A DNA stretch of 64,000 nt from Henricia sp. BOLD:AAB3569 (lineage: Eukaryota > Echinodermata > Asteroidea > Spinulosida > Echinasteridae): contig JBBELK010001550.1 in NCBI GenBank assembly GCA_037783545.1, positions 1 through 64,000 on the forward strand, given 5' to 3'. Under the pieces are notes generated by a model that did not search any database, was not told the origin of the DNA, and saw only the letters and a program-made list of their open reading frames with translations. The position numbers and the translations under genes are program-made. Below are positions 25,405-36,062 of the stretch, piece after piece; the first letter of the stretch is position 1; every line of letters starts with the position of its first letter.

Positions 25405-25498
25405 CACTATGAGCAACTAACAATGGAAATTGGGCACAAACCATTGTTATTAACAATGTACGTGTGTGCCCAATTTCCATTGTTAGTTGTTCATAGTG
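25405..25498. mobile_element. 94-bp CACTA-like hairpin MITE with TCA duplication
   Basis: The first 34 bases, starting CACTATGAGCAACTAACAAT, are the reverse complement of the last 34 with one mismatch. TCA flanks both sides (25402-25404 and 25499-25501). A CACTA start plus a 3-bp target duplication is the signature of the CACTA (EnSpm) superfamily. The mirrored right arm near 32380-32420 lacks the hairpin. Confidence 0.75.
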
Positions 25499-25607
25499 TC
25501 AGTTGGCTATACGAGAATTGAAGTCACGCGCGGGCCGCCATTGTACCTCACGAACAATACTTGGCCTATAGACTGCTCCCCGTTCCATGCGATCGCTTGC
25601 ACCCTTA

Positions 25608-26632
25608 CAAAAAAGTTCTATAGAATTCTATAAAAAAAAATCCTATAGAATCTCTATAAACTATTCTATAGATTTTCTTTATAGAGTTTTTATAGAGTTT
25701 TTATAGAGTTTTTATAGAAGTCTTCTATAGGTGTTTATAGAGTTTCTAAAGAAAAATGGGCCATAATTCTAAAGAAACGCTATAGGATAATTCTATAGAA
25801 TTCTATAGAAAAACATTATCTAATTCTATAAACTTTTGGCAATAGATTGTATAGAACATTTGATAGAAGTCTATAGAACATTTGATAGAATTCTATAGAA
25901 AATCGGGTGGAATTGTATAGAAAATCGGATTGATTCCTATAGAACATTTGATAGAATTCTATAGAAAATCGGATGTAATTCTATAGAAAATCAAATGGAA
26001 TTCTATAGAAAATCGGATGGAATTCTATAGAAAATCGGGTGGAATCAAATAGAAAATCGGATGGAATCCTATAAAAAATCGGATGGAATCCTATAGAAAA
26101 TCGGATGGAATCCTATAGAGAATCGGATGGATTCCTATAGAAAATCGGATGGATTCCTATAGAAAATCGGATGGATTCCTATAGAAAATCGGATGGATTC
26201 CTATAGAAAATCGGATGGATTCCTATAGAAAATCGGATGGAATCCTATAGAAAATCGGATGGAATCCTATAGAAAATCGGATGGAATCCTATAGAAAATC
26301 GGATGGAATCCTATAGAAAATCGGATGGAATCCTATAGAAAATCGGATGGAATCCTATAGAAAATCGGATGGATTCCTATAGAAAATCGGATGGATTCCT
26401 ATAGAAAATCGGATGGATTCCTATAGAAAATCGGATGGATTCCTATAGAAAATCGGATGGATTCCTATAGAAAATCGGATGGAATCCTATAGAAAATCGG
26501 ATGGAATCCTATAGAAAATCGGATGGAATCCTATAGAAAATCGGATGGAATCCTATAGATAATCGGATGGATTCCTATAGAAAATCGGATGGATTCCTAT
26601 AGAAAATCAGAAGGAATTCTATAGAAAAATGA
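25608..26632 (+). repeat. CTATAGAA-rich region with 21-bp minisatellite
   Basis: It starts CCCTTACAAAAAAGTTCTAT, passes through irregular TTCTATAGAA motifs, and then settles into about 28 copies of the 21-bp unit CTATAGAAAATCGGATGGAT, with T/A variants at the unit junction. Runs of GGATTCC-type and GGAATCC-type units alternate in blocks. The CCCTTACAAAAAAG border recurs inverted at 32277, the end of a related CTATAGAA region. Confidence 0.9.
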
Positions 26633-26746
26633 ATGAAAAAAAAGCTTCGTGGTGTAAATCTTAAGGAAATTTGTCAGTGAAATTATTTTAAAAACAAACA
26701 GTACAGGCATTGATCTAGCTCTGTGAACAAGGAGTAACTTGCTTAT

Positions 26747-26981
26747 GGGTCTTTCTATAAATTAGGGGTCTAATTTTGGTGTCCCCCGTTACATTTTACA
26801 TCTTGTTTTTGTAAATTCAGGACACATTCTTTAAATACTCAAAGCGTTTGTACCTAAAGTACAATTCATACAAAATGGTTTAAAAGCCATTTTAATGATT
26901 TGTGTACGAAAAATAACATATCAGGTGTAACGGGGGACAATAAATGTCACACTTTTAGACCCCTAATTTATAGAAAGACCC
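26747..26981. mobile_element. 235-bp MITE with GGGTCTTTCTATAAATTAGG ends
   Basis: GGGTCTTTCTATAAATTAGG at the left is perfectly inverted at the right end (CCTAATTTATAGAAAGACCC). An inner pair, GTCCCCCGTTACA and TGTAACGGGGGAC, extends the fold. No target duplication assigned. Confidence 0.75.
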
Positions 26982-26984
26982 TTT

Positions 26985-27609
26985 GTGCCATTTTTGTGGG
27001 TCTTGAATGAGACTGCAGTTAAAGGGGCTATGTCACGGTTTGCGCATGCTAACTTTTTCCAAATTTGTCACCGGGTTTTGCATAAATCCTATTCAATATT
27101 TGCCATCCCTTATAATTCTTTAGTAATTTTGGCAGTGGTGTACTCGTCAACGTCCAGGATGTCCTAATGCATTACTTTTTACTTGAAATCGCACTGTTTG
27201 CCGTATTTTTAAGCCGCCAAACATCGACATCACCAGATGTGCGGCCGTCGTTAAAAAGAGAGTTTTTTTATCCCATCAAAAAACTCGACAAAACATGACA
27301 GAAACGGCATCGAATGATATAAATGACGTGGTTGGATATACAGTAATTTGTTTAACCTTGTTTTCCATCAAAACTGACATGCTTATTTGGTCCCGACAGC
27401 AATTTTACAGCATATCTTCTGTCCTTGGAAAGACACCGTGGCCGCCACCGCTGTACGATTTTGTTTTCCAGACACTGAAACTTACATCCACATCTGGAGA
27501 CGAACAAAAACTTACACCGACTTAAATCTGGTGTAGATACCTTGGCATGGGTCCTCACTTCACTTCTAAGCTGTTTTCCAGTGGACGAGGATGGAGTGGT
27601 GGGTCTGGA
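26985..27609. other. No feature recognised
   Basis: Moderately AT-rich. Open frames of up to 76 codons show no family resemblance. Confidence 0.4.
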
Positions 27610-28060
27610 TTATAGCTACGGTACATCACACCTAGAAATTTGCGAATGCCTATTTCGTCTTAAAATGCGCACTACTCACTCGTCTGTCATATCTCGGTAG
27701 TCAACCACGAAAAAGCAATAACGTCCAAATGAAATGTTTCGCACAAAACGTCCGATCTCGACCAAATCTTGGGACGATCTGCTATGCGTGTTCCTGATAC
27801 TTCAAATCCATTAATTCGAGTGCACCGGCGCATATTATTTATTAGGCAGGCTCCCGTATCCAAACTCGCCGTTGAACCGGCCAACTCGACCATTGTGCCA
27901 ATTCAACCATTTACCAACTCGACCGTTGTGCATTGAGTACCACAGCAGTCGAGTTGGTTCGAGTCGAGTTGGTTCGAGTCGAGTTGGTGATGGTAAACGG
28001 TCGAGTTAGTCGTGGCAACCGAATTATTGGAATCTTTAGGTTGGGAAACCAGACAATAGC
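27610..28060 (-). mobile_element. CAACTCGACC-family element, left half of central inverted repeat
   Basis: Read on the minus strand, this runs from AACCTAAAGATTCCAATAAT through CAACTCGACC arrays to CCCAAGATTTGGTCGAGATC and GAGTGAGTAGTGCGCATTTT. That is the same order as 28085-29410 on the plus strand. It is the uninterrupted version and supplies empty sites for two insertions in the right half. Confidence 0.75.
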
Positions 28061-28192
28061 AGTGCGCCACCTAACAGCCGCGAAGGGTATGTCTGGTTTC
28101 CCAACCTAAAGATTCCAATCATTCGGTTGCAACGATCGACTAGCTAACTCGACCGTTTACCATCACCAACTCGACTGCTGTGGTACTCAATG

Positions 28193-28438
28193 AGGGGCAG
28201 ATCCAGGATTTTAAAAAGGGGGTGGAGCGTGAAATTTTTAAGCTTGAAATGCTGATAATGAAATAGCGAGCGCGTAGCGCGTAGCCCTAACGGCTTCTAG
28301 ATAGATTCTAGATGCTCTGTGGTGCAACATTTAACCACTTTAAGCAGGAAAAGTGCGCACAAAAAGTGGATTTTTTTTTGGGGGGGGGGGGGGGGGGAGG
28401 AGGCGTGCACCCCCCACGCACCCCTGGATCAGCCCCTG
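28193..28438. mobile_element. 246-bp hAT-like MITE with TCAATG duplication
   Basis: The ends AGGGGCAGATCCAGG and, inverted, CAGGGGCTGATCCAGG are flanked by TCAATG at 28187-28192 and 28439-28444. The left-half copy (near 27930, inverted) reads TACTCAATGCACAAC without the insertion. CAGGGG-type termini suggest hAT, although 8 rather than 6 bp would be usual. It carries a run of about 20 G at 28379-28397. Confidence 0.75.
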
Positions 28439-28656
28439 TCAATGCACAACGCTCGAGTTGGTAAATGGTTGAATTGGCACAATGGTCGAGTTGGTTCAAC
28501 GGCGAGTTGGGATACAGAACCTGCCTAATAAATAGCACTCGAGTTAATGGATTTGAAGTATCAGGAACACTCAAATCAGATCATCCCAAGATTTGGTCGA
28601 GATCGGACGTTTTGTGCGAAATGTTTCATTTGGACGTTCTACCAAGATGCGACAGA

Positions 28657-29287
28657 TAATGCTGTAACCGACGAACCGAACGGGATTTTACCGAACTTGG
28701 CACTTCCGAACCAAACCGGACCAAACCGAACATTTCACTAAGTTCGGCTGTTCGGGAGTGATTCACTTTGGATTTCACATCTTGCGTATTTTAATTGTAA
28801 ATGTGAAATAGCTGGCTTCCTAAATGTCAAAAATGCACTCAACATTTCACAACATTGAAACAGAAACACAGCGATACTTGCTTGCGTGTACTACAAACAA
28901 TCGTCGGAAAATGAACCCCATTGGCTAGAAAAAAAATACCATCTCGAGCAATCTCACGACGGTTTGCACGTGGTACATGTATACCGTACAAATCAAATGC
29001 ATGCACACCGCATGTTCGGACAGTAGCACCGCGGATTCCATTCAGTTTCCCGGGTCAATTTCATCACACCAAAGCCGTTATCTTGATCATTACGACAAAT
29101 AAATCTTGTTAAGAGAGCTAGTTAGTTTGAAGATTTTTTAAAAATACATACTTTATAAAGAAAGCTAGCTGCACGTGCGTGATCACTTTCAACCCACACT
29201 GCCGGTAATACTTGCCGAACCCAAACCGAACAAATGTTCGGGAAGAAATTGTCGAACTTTTACCGAACCGAACCCGAACTTCGTTGC
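28657..29287. mobile_element. 631-bp CCGAAC-rich insertion with CGACAGA duplication
   Basis: CGACAGA at 28650-28656 and 29288-29294 brackets the insert, and the copies at 18450-18530 and 27700 lack it. Both ends are rich in CCGAAC or ACCGAAC motifs (28668-28735 and 29213-29280), but I see no simple terminal inverted repeat. The interior has no recognisable coding region. Confidence 0.6.
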
Positions 29288-29449
29288 CGACAGACCAGTA
29301 GATAATCCAACAGTACGATAAATAGAGTGATGAATAGTACGCATTTTCAAACGATATAGGTATTCGTAAGTTTCTAGGTGTGATGTACGTGGCTAGGTCT
29401 GGATGGCCCTTGGTTAGTGTACGTGTGTATGTACGTACCTATATAGGGT

Positions 29450-31055
29450 GCAGGTCAACTCGACCGTTTTCCAACTGGACTCGAACCAATTCGACCGTTG
29501 TGCGTTTAACCGGAGAAGTCAACTCGACCGTTGTACTAACTCGACTGTTGTCCAACTCGGTATTTTTTTAGTTTATGCCACAACACGAATTTAAGAAACC
29601 ATAATGGATTTGTTTTTCAGATACATTGAACACGGATGTACTGTGGGTGAATTTATATACAGGGGAATCGATAGCTTATTCAATTCTAAGATATACTTAA
29701 TTTCCACTGACACTTCCGTCACAAATGTTGCATTTCTGAGATAAATAAATAATAAAATGACTGCATAAAGTAATGCACAAAATGACGCGGCGAGCGGTCT
29801 GTGCATAAGCGCGACAACAGAGGGCGCTGCGCGCGTGTGAATAGTTATCTTGTGCACCAACTGAAGGCAATTTTTAAAGAAGAAAACATGATTTTTCTAC
29901 AGAAAAGCAACATTTGCGACAAAAGTGCAAGTGGGGAGTATATCTTAAAATTACATTATGTGTTGATTCCAGAAGGTAATTTACTTAAAATCTTTGTTCA
30001 ATGTATACGAAAAAATACCAAAATAATTATTGGAATCGATAGCTTGGACGATTTTAGAATTGGAATACTTACACGCATTTCCGTCGCAAAGGCTTAGTTT
30101 TAGAGAAAAATCACGAAAAGAATATAGCATATGATTGCACGCAAAGCAGCCGGCCAGAAACTAAACGGATCATCACGCGCACGCCCTCTTTCTTCGCTCG
30201 CTTCACACACGCAGTTCGCAGCAGTTTCACACACATTTGTATGGAGGCAAACGTGGAAAAAAATAATAAATTGTCATGGAAATGCAACATTTGCGACAGA
30301 AATGTCAATGGAAAAGGAATTTCAAAATCATCAAAGATATATCGATTCCAATATTCCAATAAATTTTAGTTGTGGCATAAACTAAAAAATACTTCCAACT
30401 CGACCGTTGTCCAATGTTCAACAGGAAACTAAGTTTGCGGCACGAGGTTGCAAGGTGAAAGCGATGTCGCGATGTCGAATCATCAGCGAAAGTGACATAA
30501 ATATAACGTCAAATATTTCCCTGTAAACCTTTGCGCAAGCTGAATTTGCTGAAACTAATTGAACTTTCTGCAATTTCACGGCACGAAAAATTTTGCTTTC
30601 GCGTTTTGCTGCAACGTGTAAACATCTTTGCACGCACGCGTATAGGGGTGCCATCGGTTTGTGCACGTTTCGGCGCAATGCGCGTGATTCAGCCCATTAT
30701 CTGCATGGCAAATCGGCCATCGTACATGCAGGTAAAACCCGTATCAGGTTTTACAGCTGATTATTCATTTTTGTACAAAAGGTAAATATCCGTGCTTGGT
30801 AAATCGCTGCGAGAAAGTCACAACTCTGAACTCACAAACGTGGAAGGAGTAGTGAGCACAGCGGTCGAGTTGGTTCAAGTCGAGTTGGCAAACGGTCGAG
30901 TTGACTCTACGACGTAATTGAAGTCGAGTTGGTCGACGGACGAGTTGGTTCAACGGTCGAGCTGGTACAACGGTCGAGTTGCTGGTACAACGTATGGTCG
31001 AGTTGGTCCGAATCGAGTTGGCAAACGGTCGAGTTGGCAAACGGTCGAGTTGACT
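29450..31055. mobile_element. Composite element bounded by GTCAACTCGACCGTTT ends
   Basis: The left end starts GTCAACTCGACCGTTTTCC, and the right end (inverted) starts GTCAACTCGACCGTTTGCC followed by several more GGTCGAGTTGG units (30860-31050). The interior includes AAGCAACATTTGCGACAAAA (29905) and GGAAATGCAACATTTGCGAC (30278). These are parts of the same dispersed family seen at 20090-20275 and, inverted, at 38855-39330. No protein is recognised. Confidence 0.55.
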
Positions 31056-31800
31056 GTAAACCCGTATATATACCGGTACCGGTACGTACGTGCAGAATGC
31101 ACGCTTTGCTACACAAAAAACAAAGGATTCTGCTGCTGTCATTTGAGCAAATATCCACAAAATAATGTATAAATAATTTCAGTTTTATGCAATTATTACA
31201 CATAATACCAACATATTGTAAGAATAATGGCTGATGGAGATGATTCAGGCATGATTCAGGTGAGAGGATTCGGCAAATTTTGAATGACCCACTTCTAAAC
31301 TGTACACACTTTGACAGAATATAATGTAAGTAGTCTGGTGCTGTATACATACACATACTAATTTGTTAAATGTTGGTGTTAGGCACCAGACGAAAGAGTA
31401 TAGACTGGTTCCCGGTCTATACAAAACTTGACAAGGTGCATGTAGGTCATAGGAAATTGGAAATGTTATACTTTAATTTGGCATATTTTTTTTGTTTTAT
31501 TGAGATGTGTTTTGGGGAAGAGTTGATATGTTGATCATGCAGATTTGTTTGGGTAAGTGCAGTTTTGGTAGAAAAACCTCAAAATTAGGAGAGAGAAAAT
31601 TTAAAGATTTTGTAACTGAAACACTAGATTTTTGTTCAGCCTGTTTATGTGTTTTGTACACAAGGTCATCTGATGAAGCCATGATCAACTATTCTTTTTT
31701 TTTCAGAAAAAAATACAGCTCAAAAGATTGTGAATAACTCTGTCAAGCAGATTTTCCCAAAAACATTAATTGCTGGACAAATCTTAGAGACGAAGCTTCA
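31056..31800. other. Island segment without confirmed feature
   Basis: It contains a TATA-like GTATATATACC (31063) and an ATG in good context (31227) reading MADGDDSGMIQ up to a GTGAGA donor-like site. It also has a polypyrimidine tract plus CAG (31686-31706) followed by a 32-codon open frame. These could be chance (see findings). A truncated TAGACTGGTTCCCG motif lies at 31402. Confidence 0.3.
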
Positions 31801-31804
31801 AAAT

Positions 31805-32277
31805 TAACTTAAATTCTATAGAAGTGTTCTATAGAAACATATAGACATTCTGTACAAAGATCTGCTATAGAATTGTTCTATAGAATTATATAGACAAAAA
31901 TCGTTCTCTATAGTCTATAGACAATCTCAAAAAGGTTCTATAGAGGAGTGTCAAAGTTTCCTATAGACGTTCTATATAATTCTATAGAAAAAATCATTCT
32001 CGATAGTCTATAGACAATCTCAAGAATATTCTATAGAGGAGTGTCAAAGTGTTCTATAGAATTCTATAGAAAAAATCGATCTCTATAGACTATAGACAAT
32101 CTGAAAAAGGTTCTATAGAGGTGTATCAAAGTTTGCTATAGAAGTTCTATAATATTCTATAGATATAATGATTTTCTATAGACGATCCAAAAAAGTTCTA
32201 TAGAAAAGCGGCAATTCTATAGAGTTCTATAGAACTATATAAAGCGTTCTATAGAATTCTATAGAACTTTTTTGTAA
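31805..32277 (-). repeat. TTCTATAGAA-rich region, mirror of 25608-26632
   Basis: Dense TTCTATAGAATTCTATAGAA motifs occur in about 105-115-bp super-units (GTTCTATAGAGGAGTGTCAAAG and relatives recur three times). It ends ACTTTTTTGTAAGGG, the inverse of the start of the left copy. The flanking 32281-32420 also matches 25365-25607 inverted (for example GCCATTGTAC and TACACTGGATGAAG). Confidence 0.8.
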
Positions 32278-32663
32278 GGGCATGCCACTCAACACATGAC
32301 GTAACCATGACGTAACTAGTGAAGACAGTATGACCAGTCTAAGCAATGCATTGTATTAGGTGGTGTACAATGGCGGACGTTGGCATCAACGTCATTGCTT
32401 CATCCAGTGTATACATATATGTCACCCATGCAGCTATCATTCACGTGATGTGTATCACGTGATAAGAAACACGTGGGCGATGATAACCGTTTCCCTTCGT
32501 TTATTTAGGCATGATAATTGATATACATGTACAATGTAGTTGAATAAACCTAACCACACCATTAGCTACGCGATGAAGGTCAGAAATAAAGGTTGCCTCG
32601 CCGTTATGTTTTTAGCATCGCATATATAATTATGTCAGAATTTTGCATATTTCTAGCATTGTA

Positions 32664-32796
32664 AGGCACAGGCTCGTCAGCAATGCGCGTGCGAAATTCG
32701 TGCCACGAAATACGCAGCTCCGTGTAGCAAAGGCACGGAGCTGCGTATTTCGTAGCACGAATTTGGCGCGCGCGCATTGCTGACGAGTCTGTGCCT
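32664..32796. mobile_element. 133-bp foldback MITE, AGGCACAGG family, copy 2
   Basis: Same ends as 19318-19420. The middle holds a perfect 19-bp stem (CGAAATACGCAGCTCCGTG and its inverse) around a 9-base loop, so the whole element folds into a long hairpin. Flanking bases do not give a clear duplication. Confidence 0.75.
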
Positions 32797-32962
32797 TTAT
32801 TAAGTACAATTACAAAGAAAATGAATGAGGAAACAATTACAGCATAATCAAATATCTGTCAGAGGGCGGAAAACGGTACTTGAAGAAAAAAGTGAAAAAA
32901 AAGAAATATATGAATGCTGGATTTGAACCTACTTAGTCCTAATTATCACCCTGACCTGCTAA

Positions 32963-33060
32963 GGCCAATTTCATGGCACTGCTAAGCACTAAAATGTGCT
33001 TAGCACAGGATTTGTTTGCTTTATTTTGCTAAAATGGATTGCCAGCCAAAATCGTAAGAG
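32963..33060 (+). mobile_element. Truncated GGCCAATTTCAT MITE
   Basis: GGCCAATTTCATGGCACTGC followed by AAGCA and GCACAGGATTTG resembles one end of the elements at 23003-23474. The other end is absent. Confidence 0.45.
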
Positions 33061-33373
33061 ATGTGTATTGAAAGGTATTATCCTACTCTTGTGAAGAACA
33101 CAGTTTGGCGTATAATTTTGGCTTGTAATCAATTTTACAAAGCCAATAAATTTTGTGGCGTTTTTAGCATATTCAACACATTGAGTCGGGGAACCAGACT
33201 GCATGCAACAGTTTGTCACACTTTCAAAGAAAATCTTCGTGAACAGTGCGGTCAGCATGGTATACATAATAGTATCGACTTTGCGAAAATAATTGCACTG
33301 TTTTCGTTTCTTTTTGAAAATAAATCCGTCTATACATTCATCGGCTAACTACAGAATGCAGGGCCCACTATTA

Positions 33374-33645
33374 CTTCAATCTCTACGTCTCCGGAGACGT
33401 AGTCACGGACTTGCACATTCATATATTGCGCCCTCTTTAAAATGAACTGTGAATATATTGCGCCCTCTATATTGCGCCCTCTTTACAAGCTAGACTGGTT
33501 CCCGTCCACATATTCCACACGGAAGAATCGCAATATGCGAACTAATTTATAGGGATCGGGAACCAATCTATGAAAAAGCAGGGGCTCGGAAATGCCCACT
33601 TTAATTCAATCTCCACATCTCCGGAGACGGAGTCACGGACTTGTC
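33374..33645. repeat. Direct repeats with CTCCGGAGACG palindrome around a deleted MITE
   Basis: TTCAATCTCTACGTCTCCGG (33375) and TTCAATCTCCACATCTCCGG (33604) are direct repeats, each followed by AGTCACGGACTTG. The first contains the perfect 20-bp palindrome CTACGTCTCCGGAGACGTAG (33383-33402). Between them lies the 90-bp deleted TAGACTGGTTCCCG MITE (33488-33577). Confidence 0.6.
33488..33577. mobile_element. Internally deleted TAGACTGGTTCCCG MITE (copy 3)
   Basis: CTAGACTGGTTCCCGTCCAC followed by ATATTCCACAC matches the right end of copy 1. TTTATAGGGATCGGGAACCA followed by ATCTATG matches its left end. Nearly the whole interior is missing. Confidence 0.7.
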
Positions 33646-35110
33646 CAGAGTCTGGAAACAGAGGGCGTTCTACGAGTCTGGAAACAGAGGGCGTTCTACG
33701 TTTCAACTTAATTCGATAACCCCCGCCCCCAAGGTAAATAAAGTCTGGAAACAGAGGGCGTTCTACGTTTCAACTTAATTCGGTCACCGCCCTCCCCTCT
33801 CCCCCTCCCCCCCCCCCCCCCACCCCCTTTTGGCGTTTTACTGGTTACTATGTGGATTCTCGGGCCAAACTACCACCAATGGGTTCGAACCCTTTTATTA
33901 CTAGGTGGGGAGTTCTTTTTATTGTGCCTCTAATTTTTTCCTATTTCGACACAAAACAGAACTCCCTAACCCTCTGAAATTTCGAAAATTATTGACGAGA
34001 GGGCTCCCCAACTGGCGATCCACACAGTTACACGATGCACATAGTGAGCGCGTTCCACATAGTGAGCGGTATAAATTGCACAATCCACACAGTAATCACG
34101 TATTTGGTTACTCTGTGGAATTTCTGCCTTACTGCACACCACAGAGAGTTTGGTTGTGCACGGAGCATGGGGCCGGTTATCCCCTTACATTCACAACCGT
34201 CTCCGCGTCGCCGCTCCTCCAGAGACCCTTTTACCTAGAATAATCGCGGCACGTTTAAAAAAAGGTAAATAAAGTCTGGAAACAGAGGGCGTTCTACGTT
34301 TCAACTTAATTCGGTCACCCTCTCCCCCCTCCCCCCTCCCCCTCCCCCACATTCACAACCGTCTCCGCGTCTCCGCTCCTCCAGAGACCATCTTACCCGG
34401 AATAATCGCGGCACGAGAGGGCCAGGGATGTTTCAAAAAAGGTAAATAAAATCTGCAAACAGACATCCTGAGATTTCAGGGAATTTCCACTCTGCAAAGC
34501 GACGTGACAATACCCTGAGGAAATACGCGCAAATCTGTGGAGCGAGCCGGCTGTTGTCTTGAGCCAACTCACGCCCGAGTCATTTTGATGTAATTTAATC
34601 AATTCGGTCATGTTATGCCAAAAAGAAACAATTTCTATACTTTCCAGAAATTGTATTGGGTTCCGTTCCTTATGACTGTCCCATTCCTACCAAAATTTCA
34701 AACGACGAACCTTATTTACTCCGCAGCTTTTCAAATTAATAACAGGGATGCATGCTGACGAATGTAATGGAACGGATTCCCCAGTATGCTTTAAATAGCA
34801 GCCAATCGCCGTCGCGGACAACGGCCAGCATTACCGAGTACATGTATCACATGCGTGCACGGTGTTTACAATCTGCGCGCGTTACATTTGAATGCCTGCA
34901 ATCGTGCTGCACAGTGCACAATGCACTGCAAGCGTCCTGATTGGTCCAGCAGAGGCGACAAGATTTCTGTCGCTAGTCCCACCGCCAAATGGGGCCTTTT
35001 TCAACAGGGCCACTGTACGCAGGAGTTAGGGAGTGCTTTAAAGGGGCACTGTTGCAAGAGGATGGCAAAGAGAGGGCGTTCTACTTTTCAACTTAATTCG
35101 AGGGCGCTTA
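33640..35110. repeat. Repeats of AAACAGAGGGCGTTCTACG with C-rich tracts
   Basis: AAACAGAGGGCGTTCTACG occurs near 33656, 33681, 33750 and 34280, with a partial copy near 35070. It is usually followed by TTTCAACTTAATTCG. A block starting TTCACAACCGTCTCCGCGTC is duplicated in tandem (34190 and 34350). Polypyrimidine tracts of mostly C lie at 33787-33830 and 34318-34350. The intervening open frame (33905-34243) has no recognised domains. Confidence 0.6.
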
Positions 35111-36062
35111 AGGGCTTATTTAGGATTTTTATCAATGAAATCTATGCTTTAAAACTACTCTACTCAGTTAAAGTCATAACAATCCTATTTGGAGCTTGCT
35201 TTGGGTGTTAAAACAAATGTTTTTCGTTTTTATGCTAATGAAAATATGCATATTCATGACCAAGGTCACTATGTCACAAGAGGCAAACACAGGAAAATCA
35301 CATTCAACTGTGCACAAAAGATTCCACTTTTTTCTCAATTTTCCTGAAACTTTTGTAATCCATGGCTGTTTGAGTTTGTTTTACATGTTGCCTGCTGTAA
35401 GCCATGACACAACTGGGGGTAGAAACTGCAGCAATTTGCCACAAGTCCAACTTGAAGTCTTATGTTTTTTTCTTAACTTTTCCCTTCTGTCTTCCTTATG
35501 TGATGCACTCAAAACAGCGCCCTCTGTCTGTGATTTATTGCAGTGAAATCTTAAAAGTTTTTTCATAACGCACGTGGCTCGAGTGATAACCGGCAAAATT
35601 AAGAAAAGCGAATTGGTTGCACTAATATCTCCATACCTTGCTTTAGGTTGTTGCGCCAAGGCTTTTGTATCGATAAAGATAAAATGTATTTCTTCAGGCA
35701 AAAAATCGCGATCAAGTAGAAGCACTTTCGTGTTTACAAGCTGACTGCATGCTCAATATTTTGAACGTATCGCAACGCGCGTGTGTGGCATCTTCGAATG
35801 AAAATACGCTGGTGAGTATTTTTTACGCGTGTTCATGTGCGTCTATTGGCGCGCTCGTGTACGCGCGTGACTGTTGCCCACCACACATTCCCGGATGTTC
35901 TACGTCATCGAATGCAATCAATAGTATGTCTTGCTGAACAAGTAATCCGTCATTATGAAGCAAAGCTTAGGCACAAAGTTGTTTAGCATGTCACGGCCCT
36001 TTAACGAATTCACGGCAAAGTTGTGCTTTCGACCACAAGAGGGCGCTCCTCTTCCGTCTCCC
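35111..36062. other. No feature recognised
   Basis: AT-rich to balanced DNA without recognisable genes. The block at 36010-36055 (TCACGGCAAAGTTGTGCTTT) has a similar direct copy near 38685, on the other side of the nested element complex. Confidence 0.4.

Larger units (their letters stand above)
28085..29410 (+). mobile_element. CAACTCGACC-family element, right half of central inverted repeat
   Basis: This is the inverted counterpart of 27610-28060, separated from it by about 30 bases. It begins GTCTGGTTTCCCAACCTAAA. Two later insertions split it: a hAT-like MITE (28193-28438) and a 631-bp CCGAAC-rich element (28657-29287). Removing them restores colinearity with the left half. Confidence 0.75.

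Noticed and set aside
32905-32960. tRNA or tRNA-derived SINE on the minus strand (GGATTTGAACCT resembles a B box; also GGGTTCGAACCC at 33886).
   Set aside because: No matching A box, acceptor stem or anticodon arm could be folded from the neighbouring bases, and the second motif is simply palindromic.
33905-34243. 112-codon open frame as a coding exon.
   Set aside because: It lies among duplicated CAGAGGGCGTTCTACG repeats and C-rich tracts, shows no domain, and overlaps another open frame in the same strand.
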